Of a stretch of DNA of 64,000 nucleotides, positions 31,261 through 40,100 are shown in pieces (position 1 is the stretch's first letter; every line of letters starts with the position of its first letter). The DNA lies in the NCBI GenBank assembly GCA_947643595.1, contig CANRWP010000001.1, positions 1-64,000 on the forward strand, read 5' to 3'. The translations under genes and the position numbers were made by a program. The DNA comes from an uncultured bacterium (lineage in GTDB: Bacteria > Bacillota > Clostridia > Lachnospirales > Lachnospiraceae). A model generated the notes under the pieces. It was not told where the DNA came from and did no database searches. It was given only the letters and a program-made list of their open reading frames with translations.

Positions 31261-32748
31261 CTACCGGTCTGAGGTAGTGCCGGATGGCAGAAAATCTGCC
31301 GACTTTGCCGTCCGCATATGGTCGTAAATATATTCTACGGAAATTTCTTTCGGGTCAAACCGTTCTGTGATCGTATTTTCGGAGAGAAGGAAGATCATGT
31401 CGCAGAGCCCGTGCAGTTCATTCAGGTCTGAAGAGGCAATAATGATCCCTGCGTTTTTGTGTGACAATTCCATCAGAATATTGTAGAGCTCCAGTTTGCC
31501 GGCGGAGTCCACGTTGTTGGTCGGATTATTCAGTAAATAGACGTTGCAGCGCTTGTGCAGACAGCGGGCCAATAACAGTTTCTGACGGTTTCCCTTGCTC
31601 AGCTTTAACGGGTCGAGCGTCTCTGTCCGAATTCCGAGCCTTTTGGCGTAATCGTTGTAAACGATTTTTTCCTGAGGGTGATCCAGGAGACCGAAAGGTC
31701 CCTTTACGGCGGAAAGATTGCTGATCGTAACGTTTTGTGAGAGGCTTAAATCGGGAAAAACGGAGCTCTCCTCGGGAAGATAGCCGATTTTGATATGTTT
31801 TTTATCGGGGTAATAGCGGAGGGAACCTTCCTGTAATTCGCGGAGTCCCGCGGTCATTTCCAGAAAAATTTCACAGCTGGAGCCTCTTGAACTGCAGATG
31901 CCCAGAATCTCGCCCTTTTTTAATGTGAAGGTAATATCGGAAAGAGAGGAGACCGTGATATGGGACGCGTCGATCAGGATATTTCCGGGGTGATGGGGCA
32001 GTCTGGGCATACTGGTATAGCCCTGACGCTTTATATGTTGCGAGAGCTTTTTTCTCTGATGATCGGAAGTGATCAGGGTGGTATGTGCATATCCATTGTC
32101 CAGAGAGATAACATGATCGGCCCGGAGTTCTTCCAGATCGGGAGAGTGCGTCGCGAGAACGACAGCGCTTCCCTGATCGGTCAGAGTCTGCAGGATTTGA
32201 AAAATATGGGAAGCCTGTTTATGGTTCAGGAAAGCGTCAAATTCATCTACAAGCAGCACGCGAGGCTCCGCAAACAGGGCGCGGGCGAGCTGCAGAAGAC
32301 ATTTTTCCGGGAGATCCAGCTTTGAGACCGGGGCATCCAGAGAAAAATGAAAATCATACTTTTCAAAAAAATTCTGCAGGCGCAGACGATATTTTTTGCG
32401 CGAGTAGAGAGGCTCGGAAACAGACTGGTATCCGATATAAAAGTTATCCAATACGGTCAGATCTTCAAATAAGGCGAAATCCTGCCCGCAGTAGGCGATG
32501 CGGCCGCCGGCCGGGATCCGGGCATGAGAAGAAAGCTCCTGGCCAAAGAGAATGACCCTCCCCTCCGCAGGCGGATAGAGACCGCTCATAAGGCGGAGCA
32601 GGTTAGTCTTGCCGGCGCCGTTTGCACCATAGATGACATGGCAGGTGCCGGGATAAACAGTCAAATTAATGTTGTGCAGCAGACGAACGCCGTCCAGATC
32701 CAGACAGGCGTGTTGGAGTTCAATATAAGGCGTTGAACTTTCTGACAT
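31261..32748 (-). CDS. Degenerate RbsA/MglA-like double ABC ATPase
   Basis: A 495-residue protein with the two-domain layout of sugar ABC ATPases. Domain 1 has a good Walker A (GANGAGKTN, 41-49) and a Walker B-like LLVDEFDAF, but its signature reads SKLDLPEKCL instead of LSGGQ. Domain 2 has no P-loop (CSSRGSSCEIF) and its Walker B reads YLLNNPTNNVD, with no catalytic Glu; its signature LSKGNRQKLL is partly kept. Transport by itself is doubtful. Its ATG overlaps the stop of a DeoR regulator by one base, so the two are coupled and may form a sensory unit. A bona fide RbsA is encoded at 37550. Confidence 0.8.
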   Translation of the reverse strand: MSESSTPYIELQHACLDLDGVRLLHNINLTVYPGTCHVIYGANGAGKTNLLRLMSGLYPPAEGRVILFGQELSSHARIPAGGRIAYCGQDFALFEDLTVLDNFYIGYQSVSEPLYSRKKYRLRLQNFFEKYDFHFSLDAPVSKLDLPEKCLLQLARALFAEPRVLLVDEFDAFLNHKQASHIFQILQTLTDQGSAVVLATHSPDLEELRADHVISLDNGYAHTTLITSDHQRKKLSQHIKRQGYTSMPRLPHHPGNILIDASHITVSSLSDITFTLKKGEILGICSSRGSSCEIFLEMTAGLRELQEGSLRYYPDKKHIKIGYLPEESSVFPDLSLSQNVTISNLSAVKGPFGLLDHPQEKIVYNDYAKRLGIRTETLDPLKLSKGNRQKLLLARCLHKRCNVYLLNNPTNNVDSAGKLELYNILMELSHKNAGIIIASSDLNELHGLCDMIFLLSENTITERFDPKEISVEYIYDHMRTAKSADFLPSGTTSDR

Positions 32749-33563
32749 TAAAACTCACCTCCGCTTACCTGTGCGGGAGAAATATCGTAATCAAGAAATA
32801 GTTTTATATTTTTTTCATAATAATATGCCTTGTATTCATCCGGAAGATCAGAGGATGAAATGAGCGTATCGACAGAATCCAGTGCGCCCAGACTTAAAAA
32901 GGCGGATTTATCACATTTTGACGCATCTGCAACGATGATCAGTTCTTTGGATCTTTCCTTGAGAGACTGAAAAAGATTATATTCTACCGCTGAAGGTACG
33001 GAATAACCGTATTTCAGATCGATGCCGGAAACCCCGAAAAAAGTTTTTTGAAAACACAGACCGTTGATATTGTTTATGGCCAGGTCGCCCGAGAGGAAGG
33101 GAAAACGGTCATTGTAAGTGACTCCTCCGGTCAACACAACGTTGGCTTTTGGGTTTTCCGAAAGGACGAGGGCGGCCAGGATATTGTTGGTTACCAGGTT
33201 TACCCGACGGGATATGAGAGCCTTGGCAATGGCGCAGCAGGTGCATCCTCCACCCAGAAAGATCCACTCGTTTTCTTCAATATATTCTGCGGCCAGATTG
33301 GCGATATGAAGGATATCCACGGAAAAATCAAAAGAGAGCGCAGCGCCGTATCCAACTCCGGAGACGGATGTCGTACCGGTATTTTCGCGCAGAATGGCCC
33401 CGCCGTGGGTTCTGTATATGAAACCTTCTTTTTCTAATTGTTCTAAATCATTTCGAATCGTAACATTGGACACTTCCAGAATATCACTCAATGTCTGCAC
33501 ATCGATCTGGGTGCGATTTGCGATAATTTCTTTAATTTTTTGAATTCTTGCGGCTTTAAACAT
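32748..33563 (-). CDS. DeoR/GlpR family regulator
   Basis: A 271-residue repressor. The N-terminal helix-turn-helix (RIQKIKEIIANRTQIDVQTL, then SNVTIRNDLEQLE) leads to a DeoRC sugar-phosphate isomerase-like domain with FLGGGCTCCAIAKAL, VLTGG and VVADASKCDKSAF. It normally senses a sugar phosphate. It is divergent from the transketolase/RbsBAC operon and is its probable repressor. Confidence 0.9.
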   Translation of the reverse strand: MFKAARIQKIKEIIANRTQIDVQTLSDILEVSNVTIRNDLEQLEKEGFIYRTHGGAILRENTGTTSVSGVGYGAALSFDFSVDILHIANLAAEYIEENEWIFLGGGCTCCAIAKALISRRVNLVTNNILAALVLSENPKANVVLTGGVTYNDRFPFLSGDLAINNINGLCFQKTFFGVSGIDLKYGYSVPSAVEYNLFQSLKERSKELIIVADASKCDKSAFLSLGALDSVDTLISSSDLPDEYKAYYYEKNIKLFLDYDISPAQVSGGEF

Positions 33564-33691
33564 AGATAACTATACCGGACTCCTTAAAAATGCTTTGAAA
33601 AGCTATACATTGTTATTTTACTACAGAAAGGAATGGGAAAGCAATATATTTTCCTTTTTTTTCTTTTTGCTAGAAAACGACAAAAAATGTG

Positions 33692-33720
33692 TTGACAAAA
33701 GAAAGAAAAAGTAATATTAT
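33692..33720 (+). promoter_or_regulatory. Promoter of the transketolase/sugar ABC operon
   Basis: TTGACA (33692-33697), 17-bp spacer, TATTAT (33715-33720). Downstream, 33721-33790 is a purine- and A-rich leader with repeated AAAGAAA/AAAACAAA runs and almost no G or C. DeoR-type operators could lie there, but no palindrome is clear. Confidence 0.75.
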
Positions 33721-33801
33721 TAACCCATAAAAGAAAAATAAAGAAAATAAAAACAAAAATAAACAAAAAACAATAATAAAAAGAAATGGAAGTGTATAAG
33801 T

Positions 33802-34635
33802 ATGACGATCAGGGAACTGGAACAGAAAGCAAATGAAATCCGCCAGGGCATTATCGATCTGGTCCACATAAGTAAGGTAGGCCATGTCGGCGGCGCGCTT
33901 TCGAGCTGTGATATTTTAACTGCACTGTACTATGAGGTTATGAAAGTGGATGCGGAAAGGGCTGAGGATCCTGACAGGGACAGATTTGTTTTGAGTAAAG
34001 GCCATTGCGTGGAGGGACATCTGAATATTCTGGCTGATAAAGGTTTTATCGAAAAAGAGGAATTAAAAAGTTTCTGCCAGTTTGGAACAAGGCTGATCGC
34101 GCACCCGAACAGGCAGATACCCGGTGTGGAAATGAATACGGGAGCGCTTGGCCACGGGCTGAGTGTGGCGTGCGGGATGGCGAAAGCGGCTAAAATGCAG
34201 AACAGGGATTACAGAGTATATGTTGTGATGGGAGACGGCGAACAGGGGGAGGGATCCATATGGGAGGCGGCAATGTTCGCAGCAAATTATAAACTCGATA
34301 ATCTGTATGCGATTCTCGACAGAAACAGGCTTCAGATCAGCGGACCGACGGAGGATGTGATGAGGTTGGAACCGTTAAAGGAAAAATGGGAAGCGTTCGG
34401 ATTTTATGTGGAAGAGATCGACGGAAATGATATGCGGGAGATCCTGTACGCCTTTTACAAACTGGAAAAAGTGAAGGACAGGCCCAAGCTGATACTGGCG
34501 GATACGGTAAAGGGAAAAGGCGTTTCCTTTATGGAAAATCAGACGAAGTGGCATCACGGCGGGCTGAATGACGAGTTGTATGAGACAGCCTCAAAAGAAA
34601 TCGCGGAGCGCACAAGGAGGTTATGTTATGAGTAA
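33802..34635 (+). CDS. Transketolase, N-terminal subunit
   Basis: A 277-residue thiamine-diphosphate subunit of a split transketolase. VGHVGGALSSCDILTALYYE and RFVLSKGHCVEGH form the start, and GDGEQGEGSIWEAAMFAANYK is the ThDP/Mg motif (GDG...N). It moves two-carbon units between sugar phosphates when paired with the next gene. The following ATG lies inside its last codons. Confidence 0.93.
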   Translation: MTIRELEQKANEIRQGIIDLVHISKVGHVGGALSSCDILTALYYEVMKVDAERAEDPDRDRFVLSKGHCVEGHLNILADKGFIEKEELKSFCQFGTRLIAHPNRQIPGVEMNTGALGHGLSVACGMAKAAKMQNRDYRVYVVMGDGEQGEGSIWEAAMFAANYKLDNLYAILDRNRLQISGPTEDVMRLEPLKEKWEAFGFYVEEIDGNDMREILYAFYKLEKVKDRPKLILADTVKGKGVSFMENQTKWHHGGLNDELYETASKEIAERTRRLCYE

Positions 34636-35587
34636 GACAGCCTGTCGGAAAGCATTGACAAAGACATTGTTGGAGATTGCGGAAAAAAGTAAAAAGATAG
34701 TGGTACTCACATCCGATGCGCGGGGCTCTGTCACTTTAAATGATTTTGCGGCGGCTCTTCCCGAACAGTTCGTGGAGGTGGGAATAGCTGAGCAGGATGA
34801 GATAGGGGTTGCGGCGGGCATGGCCGCCTGCGGACTGATACCCTTTGTCTGTGCACCGGCGCCGTTCCTGAGTGCCAGAAGTTTAGAGCAGATCAAGGTG
34901 GATGTGTCCTATTCCAATACGAACGTAAAAATCTGCGGTGTCAGCGGCGGATTGAGCTACGGCGCGCTGGGAGGTTCGCATCATTCCATACATGATCTGG
35001 CCGCTGTACGCCCTATGGAAAATATGACCGTACTTATGCCGGCGGATGCGGCACAGACCGGATGGATGGTAAAAACGATCGCGGAAACGGAGGGGCCTGT
35101 CTATATGCGGATGGGCAGGAACGGCGTGGAAGATATTTACACGGAAGAAGATGTTTCCTGTTTTGAGATAGGAAAGGCACATCTTCTGAGGGAAGGGCGT
35201 GATATAACGCTGATTGCCGCGGGGGAAATGGTGTGGTACGCAAAATGCGCGGCCGAGATGCTTCAGGAGGAAAATATCAGTGCGAGGGTGCTGGATATGC
35301 ACACGATAAAGCCTCTGGATATCGGAGCTTTGCGGGCGGCAGCGGAGGAGACAGGATATCTTGTGACAATAGAAGAACACAGCGTCTGCGGCGGATTGGG
35401 AAGCGCCGTGGCGGAGTACATCTGTCAGAACTGTCCTGTACCGGTAAAAATACTGGGCATTCCGGATGAACATGTAATTGCCGGAGATTCTCCGGAGGTC
35501 TTTGCGCATTACGGACTTGACGGCGGAGGGATCGCGAAGACCGTGAGAGAACTATTAAATAAACAGCATATGGAGGAGAAAAAATGA
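34628..35587 (+). CDS. Transketolase, C-terminal subunit
   Basis: A 319-residue subunit with the pyrimidine-binding and C-terminal domains. AAGGAGG 7 bases before the ATG at 34628 fixes the start; it overlaps the previous gene by 8 bases. FVEVGIAEQDEIGVAAGMA holds the catalytic Glu. GLSYGALGGSHHSIHDLAA and YMRMGRNGV follow, then the C-terminal EEHSVCGGLGSAVAEYI region. Works as a heterotetramer with the N-terminal subunit. Confidence 0.93.
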   Translation: MSKTACRKALTKTLLEIAEKSKKIVVLTSDARGSVTLNDFAAALPEQFVEVGIAEQDEIGVAAGMAACGLIPFVCAPAPFLSARSLEQIKVDVSYSNTNVKICGVSGGLSYGALGGSHHSIHDLAAVRPMENMTVLMPADAAQTGWMVKTIAETEGPVYMRMGRNGVEDIYTEEDVSCFEIGKAHLLREGRDITLIAAGEMVWYAKCAAEMLQEENISARVLDMHTIKPLDIGALRAAAEETGYLVTIEEHSVCGGLGSAVAEYICQNCPVPVKILGIPDEHVIAGDSPEVFAHYGLDGGGIAKTVRELLNKQHMEEKK

Positions 35588-36246
35588 ACCCGAAATTGAT
35601 TGTAATGCTGACACATCATGACAGAACTGTCAAAAATGCGGTGGAGATCTTTGAATCCTGCAAAGATACAAAAGCAGAGTATTGGGGATTTAAGGAGGTG
35701 GGCATTCCGCTGGATGAGATGAAAAGACTGTGTGCGATGATGAAGGAAGCGGGAAAGACAACGTTTTTGGAGGTGGTGGCCTACACGGAGAAGGAATGTC
35801 TGGAGGGTGCAAAAATGGCCGGAGAGTGCGGCTTTGACTACCTGATGGGCACGATGTACTTTGACTCGATCCGCGATTATGCGAAGGAAGCCGGATTGAA
35901 ATACCTTCCGTTTGTGGGGAAGATCGTCGGGCGCCCCAGCGTATTGGAAGGGACGGTAGAGGGAATCGTAGAAGAGGCAAAAGGTCTTCTTGAGAAGGGG
36001 GTAGACGGGTTTGATCTGCTCGGATATCGCTTTACCGGTGACCCGGTGGAGTTGAATAATACCTTTGTAAAAGAGGCGGGCGCACCGGTCTGTCTGGCCG
36101 GATCCGTGGACAGCTATAAGAGGCTGGATGAGGTGAAAACTTCCGGGAGCTGGGCGTTTACGATCGGCGGAGCATTCTTTGAGAACAAATTTGAGGGCAG
36201 TTTTGCGGAACAGATCGATAAAGTAGTGGAATATATGGAAAAATAA
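35584..36246 (+). CDS. TIM-barrel protein of the sugar-phosphate epimerase/aldolase type, substrate unknown
   Basis: A 220-residue single-domain barrel. MNPKLIVMLTHHDRTVKNAV, EYWGFKEVGIP, FLEVVAYTEKE and VCLAGSVDS look like successive beta strands; AGSV and FTIGGAFFE near the C-terminus resemble the phosphate-binding strands 7 and 8 of phosphosugar barrels (tryptophan synthase alpha, NanE, Rpe). No close family was recognised. It overlaps the transketolase stop by four bases and precedes the sugar-binding protein, so it probably isomerises or cleaves the imported sugar's phosphate. Confidence 0.7.
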   Translation: MNPKLIVMLTHHDRTVKNAVEIFESCKDTKAEYWGFKEVGIPLDEMKRLCAMMKEAGKTTFLEVVAYTEKECLEGAKMAGECGFDYLMGTMYFDSIRDYAKEAGLKYLPFVGKIVGRPSVLEGTVEGIVEEAKGLLEKGVDGFDLLGYRFTGDPVELNNTFVKEAGAPVCLAGSVDSYKRLDEVKTSGSWAFTIGGAFFENKFEGSFAEQIDKVVEYMEK

Positions 36247-36297
36247 GAGAAGGTAAATTGGCACAAAAATGTGCTGAAAATAAAAGGAGGGAAAAGA

Positions 36298-37461
36298 ATG
36301 AAGAAGACGAAAAAAATGCTGGCGCTTTTACTGGTTGTAATGATGACTGTGTCATTGACAGCGTGCGGACAGAGCGCGGAACCTGAGAAGGAGGCGGAAA
36401 CCGTTCAGGAGCCTGCGGCAGAGTCGGCGGAAACGGTAGAGACAGAGCAGGAAGATGCGGCGGAGGGAAGCGAAGAACAATCTGTCGCCGCTGAAGAAGT
36501 GAGCAGTCCTTTCGACAGGGTGCTGGACGATTATGAGCCTCAGAAAGATTCTTATAAGATATATTTCAATTATAAGAATATCCATGTCTGGTATGACGCG
36601 ATCGAGTTAGGGGTTCAAAAGGCGATCGAGGAGTACAAGGAAAAAGGGATAAATATCGAGTATGAGTGGATCGCGCCTACAGACCCGGATGCGGCGGATC
36701 AGGTCAATCGGATCGAGGAGGCGGTGGGACGCGGATTTGATGTGATCTGCGTGGAACCTTCGAATCTGGATCTGGTGGCTCCCAGTATCACGAACATTGT
36801 GGATAACGGGACGAAGGTTCTGTGCTTTGGGGCGACGGATCTGACCGGTTATGAGGAATCTTCAGGGCGCTCCGCGTTTATCGGACAGTCGGATCCTTAT
36901 CAGGATGGCGTGCTGATGGCGGAAATTTTCTGTGAAGAGATCGGCTATGCGGGAAAGGTGGCAAATCTAGGCGGCAGTATCGGTGCGCCGGGGCATGAAG
37001 CGATCAATCAGGCTTTCTACGACACGATCGCGAAATATCCGGATATCGAGCTGGTAGATACACAGTATGATAACGATGAGCTGGACAAAGCCATCCAGTA
37101 TACGGAAAACTTTTTGCAGAAATATAATGATCTGGCGGGAATTTTCTGTAATAACATGACAAACCCCATCGGCGCGGCGCAGGCAGTTACAGCAGCAGGG
37201 AAAGCGGGCGATATTGTAATCGTCGGATATGACCATGATATTCAGGCGTTGGAATACCTTCGGGACGGAACAATTTATTCTCTCGGCATCTGCGACTGTT
37301 TCGGAGTCGGCTTTGACACACTTTTGACGGCGATCAAGGTTGCGGACGGATGCGAGGCGGGAACGGATTTTGATGAGATTCAACCATATCCGGTGGGAGC
37401 TGTTTATCAGGATCAGGCTGAGGATTATATCAATACGTTGTATCCGGATCATAATGGATAA
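36298..37461 (+). CDS. Sugar ABC transporter substrate-binding lipoprotein (RbsB-like)
   Basis: A 387-residue lipoprotein; ATG 36298 follows AAAGGAGGG by 8 bases. The signal peptide ends at lipobox SLTAC. An acidic Glu/Ala linker of ~50 residues precedes a periplasmic-binding-protein type I fold (from about KDSYKIYFNYKN). GRGFDVICVEPSNLDLV, AFIGQSDPYQDGVLMAE and IVGYDHDIQALEYLRDG are typical of the ribose/galactose/autoinducer-2 group. It delivers the sugar to the RbsA/RbsC pair downstream. Confidence 0.9.
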   Translation: MKKTKKMLALLLVVMMTVSLTACGQSAEPEKEAETVQEPAAESAETVETEQEDAAEGSEEQSVAAEEVSSPFDRVLDDYEPQKDSYKIYFNYKNIHVWYDAIELGVQKAIEEYKEKGINIEYEWIAPTDPDAADQVNRIEEAVGRGFDVICVEPSNLDLVAPSITNIVDNGTKVLCFGATDLTGYEESSGRSAFIGQSDPYQDGVLMAEIFCEEIGYAGKVANLGGSIGAPGHEAINQAFYDTIAKYPDIELVDTQYDNDELDKAIQYTENFLQKYNDLAGIFCNNMTNPIGAAQAVTAAGKAGDIVIVGYDHDIQALEYLRDGTIYSLGICDCFGVGFDTLLTAIKVADGCEAGTDFDEIQPYPVGAVYQDQAEDYINTLYPDHNG

Positions 37462-37493
37462 GACAAAAACGGATGCATGACCTACCATAAATG

Positions 37494-37525
37494 CGGGGAC
37501 AATAACTTGTCGGCTATTGTCCCCG
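37494..37525 (+). terminator. Intercistronic hairpin between the binding protein and ATPase genes
   Basis: CGGGGACAATA (37494-37504) pairs perfectly with TATTGTCCCCG (37515-37525). No T run follows. It is placed like the dctP-dctQ hairpin and probably sets the binding protein to transporter ratio. Confidence 0.65.
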
Positions 37526-37549
37526 TCTGTCATTCTAAAGGATAAGGAT

Positions 37550-39052
37550 GTGATTAAAATAGAAGAAAAATGTGTTTTGAGAGCAACAGGGATTACAAAA
37601 GATTTTCCGGGGACAAGAGCGCTGGAGGATGTGGATTTTGACTTGCTGGAGGGAGAAGTGCATGCCCTGGTAGGCGAGAACGGAGCCGGAAAGAGTACCC
37701 TTATGAATATTTTGATGGGAATATATCAGGCGAATGGGGGCCGGATAAGCATTCAGGGAAGGACCGTGCAGGTAAAAAATCCCGGAGATGCCCTGCGCTG
37801 CGGAGTGGGGCTGGTTCCTCAGGAGTTAAATCTGATACCGGAACTCTCTGTGGCTGAAAATATCTTTATGGGGAACGAGATAAAAAACGGGGCAGGTGTA
37901 ATTGACTGGAAACGCATGAATACGGAGGCGGATAAGCTGTTAAAGAAACTGCACATCAGGGATATTCAGCCGGAGGACATGACAAAGGGGCTCAGCGCAG
38001 CTTTTCAACAGTTGATTTCAATTGCGAGAATTCTTGCGTCCGGTTCCAAAATAATTATTCTGGATGAGCCCACAGCCTCTCTGACAAATCGGGAGACGGA
38101 TAATCTGTTTTCGATTATGAGAGAGCTGAAAAAAGAAGGCTGTTCTTTCATTTTTATTACGCACCATCTTGATGAGGTGCTCAATATCTCCGACCGGGTG
38201 ACAATTTTGCGCGATGGGCGGCTTGTACATGAATGCGCGACAAAGGATATCACGATAGAAAAAATGATCTATTATATGGCAAATCAGAAAGTAGCCATGA
38301 TGGAACATCTGAAGAGAGATATACCGGATGAAATCATGTTGAAAGTGAACAGCTATACAAGAAAAAATGAATTCAGAGATATTTCCTTCGCCGTAAAAAA
38401 AAGAGAGATTTTTGGGATCGCAGGGTTGGTCGGGGCGGGGAGAACGGAACTGATCAACGCGATTTATGGTCTTACAAAAAAAGATTCCGGTACATTGGAA
38501 CTGGATGGGAGACCTGTAGAGATAAAAGCGCCGACGGACGCAATGAAACTGGGCATCGGGTATGTCACGGAGGAGAGGAGAAAACTGGGTATTTTTGCGG
38601 AGCTTCCGGTTGACATCAATATGATGATGCCGTCTTTAAGGAAGTTCTATAAACACAGAATGATACACTATGGAAAACTGGATGAAAGCGCGGAAAGTTA
38701 TGTGAAGAGACTGTCGATCAAAACCACATCTCTGGACACTCTGATCAAATATCTCTCGGGCGGAAACCAGCAGAAGGTTATCATTGCCAGATGGCTGGAG
38801 AAACAGAGCAATCTGTTGATATTGGATGAACCTACCAGAGGGATCGATGTACGTTCCAAAGGGGAAATATATCAGCTGATCCGCAGAATGGCGGACGAGG
38901 GAAAGACCATTATCATTATTTCATCAGAGACGGATGAATTGCTGGCTGTGTGCGACAGGATCATGGTGATGCATGAGGGGAACTGTAAAGGATTTATTGA
39001 AGATCCCGAGAGATATGACCGCGAAGAAGTCCTGAAAATGGCTCTGCGGTAG
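37550..39052 (+). CDS. Sugar ABC transporter ATPase (RbsA/MglA-like)
   Basis: A 500-residue protein with two ATPase domains. GTG 37550 is chosen (AAAGGA 7 bases upstream); the ORF's TTG lies in the hairpin arm. Domain 1: GENGAGKST, LSAAFQQL signature, IIILDEPTASL. Domain 2: GLVGAGRTE (Lys to Arg, normal for this family), YLSGGNQQKV, LILDEPTRGID. It energises the importer with the downstream permease. All motifs are intact, in contrast to the degenerate paralogue at 31261. Confidence 0.93.
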   Translation: MIKIEEKCVLRATGITKDFPGTRALEDVDFDLLEGEVHALVGENGAGKSTLMNILMGIYQANGGRISIQGRTVQVKNPGDALRCGVGLVPQELNLIPELSVAENIFMGNEIKNGAGVIDWKRMNTEADKLLKKLHIRDIQPEDMTKGLSAAFQQLISIARILASGSKIIILDEPTASLTNRETDNLFSIMRELKKEGCSFIFITHHLDEVLNISDRVTILRDGRLVHECATKDITIEKMIYYMANQKVAMMEHLKRDIPDEIMLKVNSYTRKNEFRDISFAVKKREIFGIAGLVGAGRTELINAIYGLTKKDSGTLELDGRPVEIKAPTDAMKLGIGYVTEERRKLGIFAELPVDINMMMPSLRKFYKHRMIHYGKLDESAESYVKRLSIKTTSLDTLIKYLSGGNQQKVIIARWLEKQSNLLILDEPTRGIDVRSKGEIYQLIRRMADEGKTIIIISSETDELLAVCDRIMVMHEGNCKGFIEDPERYDREEVLKMALR

Positions 39053-39063
39053 TTGGAGGAGGT

Positions 39064-40047
39064 ATGGAGATGAAAGAATACAGACTTATTCTAAGCAAAA
39101 AAATGGGTAAACTGACAAAATCTACAGCATTTGCGGTATTTCTGGTCACATTGCTTTTGACGGCGATCGTGCATATATCGACAGGTAACTTTTATACATC
39201 ATATAATATTTTGACATTTACGCGTCAGGCGGCATTTTATATGATCATCGCTTTTGGGCAGACATTGTGCCTGCTGAACGATGGAATCGATCTTTCCATT
39301 GCATCCAACGGGGCGCTGACATCCATGATCGTTTCCTACATGCTGACAAAATATAATATGAATCCGGCGGCGGCGATCGTGCTGGGGCTTATGATCGGTT
39401 TCACATTGGGGTCGTTTAACGGCATCATTATAACAAAGCTGCATTTAAACGCTTTCATCGTGACGATGGCGGCGGATAATATTTTTCGCGGGATCATCTA
39501 TGTGGTGACGGAGGGAATGCCGATCACGGGGATTCCGGCAAATGTCACCTGGATCGGACAGAACGATCTGTTTGGGGTCGTGCCGTATCCGCTTATTGTA
39601 GCTGTAGTCATGTGCATTATATTGGCGGTCGTGCTGAAGTACACCTCTTTCGGAAGACATATCTATGCGATAGGCGGAAATGCCGCGGCGGCCAGGATCG
39701 TAGGCGTCAATGTGGAAAAAACGAGGATTCTCGTATATGCGCTGTCAGGTATGATCGGAGCGATTGCCAGTATGATCCAGGTGTTTCGTCTGGGGGCATT
39801 TCAGGTGAAACTCGGCGAAACATGGGCGATGACCTCCATTACGGCGGCGGTGCTCGGCGGTACGGCTATGAGCGGAGGCGTAGGCGGTGTGGTAGGGACA
39901 ATATTCGGCGCTCTGATGATAAGTACGATATCCTTTACGATAGGGTTGATGGGGATATCTTCCTATTGGGAAAAGATCGTTGTGGGAGGAATTGTGCTGA
40001 TCGCCGTAGCGATCGATGCAGTCAGCTCCATAAAACGTTCCAAATAG
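39064..40047 (+). CDS. Sugar ABC transporter permease (RbsC-like)
   Basis: A 327-residue protein with eight to ten helices. GQTLCLLNDGIDLSIASNGA, FNGIIITKLHLNAFIVTMA and GGNAAAARIVGVNVEKTRI are the family landmarks; the last is the loop that contacts the ATPase. It completes the RbsB-A-C importer with the genes at 36298 and 37550. TTGGAGGAGG lies before the start. Confidence 0.92.
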   Translation: MEMKEYRLILSKKMGKLTKSTAFAVFLVTLLLTAIVHISTGNFYTSYNILTFTRQAAFYMIIAFGQTLCLLNDGIDLSIASNGALTSMIVSYMLTKYNMNPAAAIVLGLMIGFTLGSFNGIIITKLHLNAFIVTMAADNIFRGIIYVVTEGMPITGIPANVTWIGQNDLFGVVPYPLIVAVVMCIILAVVLKYTSFGRHIYAIGGNAAAARIVGVNVEKTRILVYALSGMIGAIASMIQVFRLGAFQVKLGETWAMTSITAAVLGGTAMSGGVGGVVGTIFGALMISTISFTIGLMGISSYWEKIVVGGIVLIAVAIDAVSSIKRSK

Positions 40048-40054
40048 GCGCACG

Positions 40055-40100
40055 CGAAAAAAGACCGGAGGAATTAGATGAATTCCTTCGGTCCTTTAAA
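40055..40100 (+). terminator. Bidirectional terminator
   Basis: GACCGGAGGAATT (40063-40075) pairs with AATTCCTTCGGTC (40081-40093), one G-U. AAAAAA lies to the left and CTTTAAA to the right, so it serves both the permease operon and the convergent cyclase-family gene. Confidence 0.85.

Noticed and set aside
33721-33790. A-rich leader before the transketolase gene as a structured RNA
   Set aside because: Nearly free of G and C, so it cannot fold; low complexity only, perhaps containing DeoR sites that cannot be defined here.
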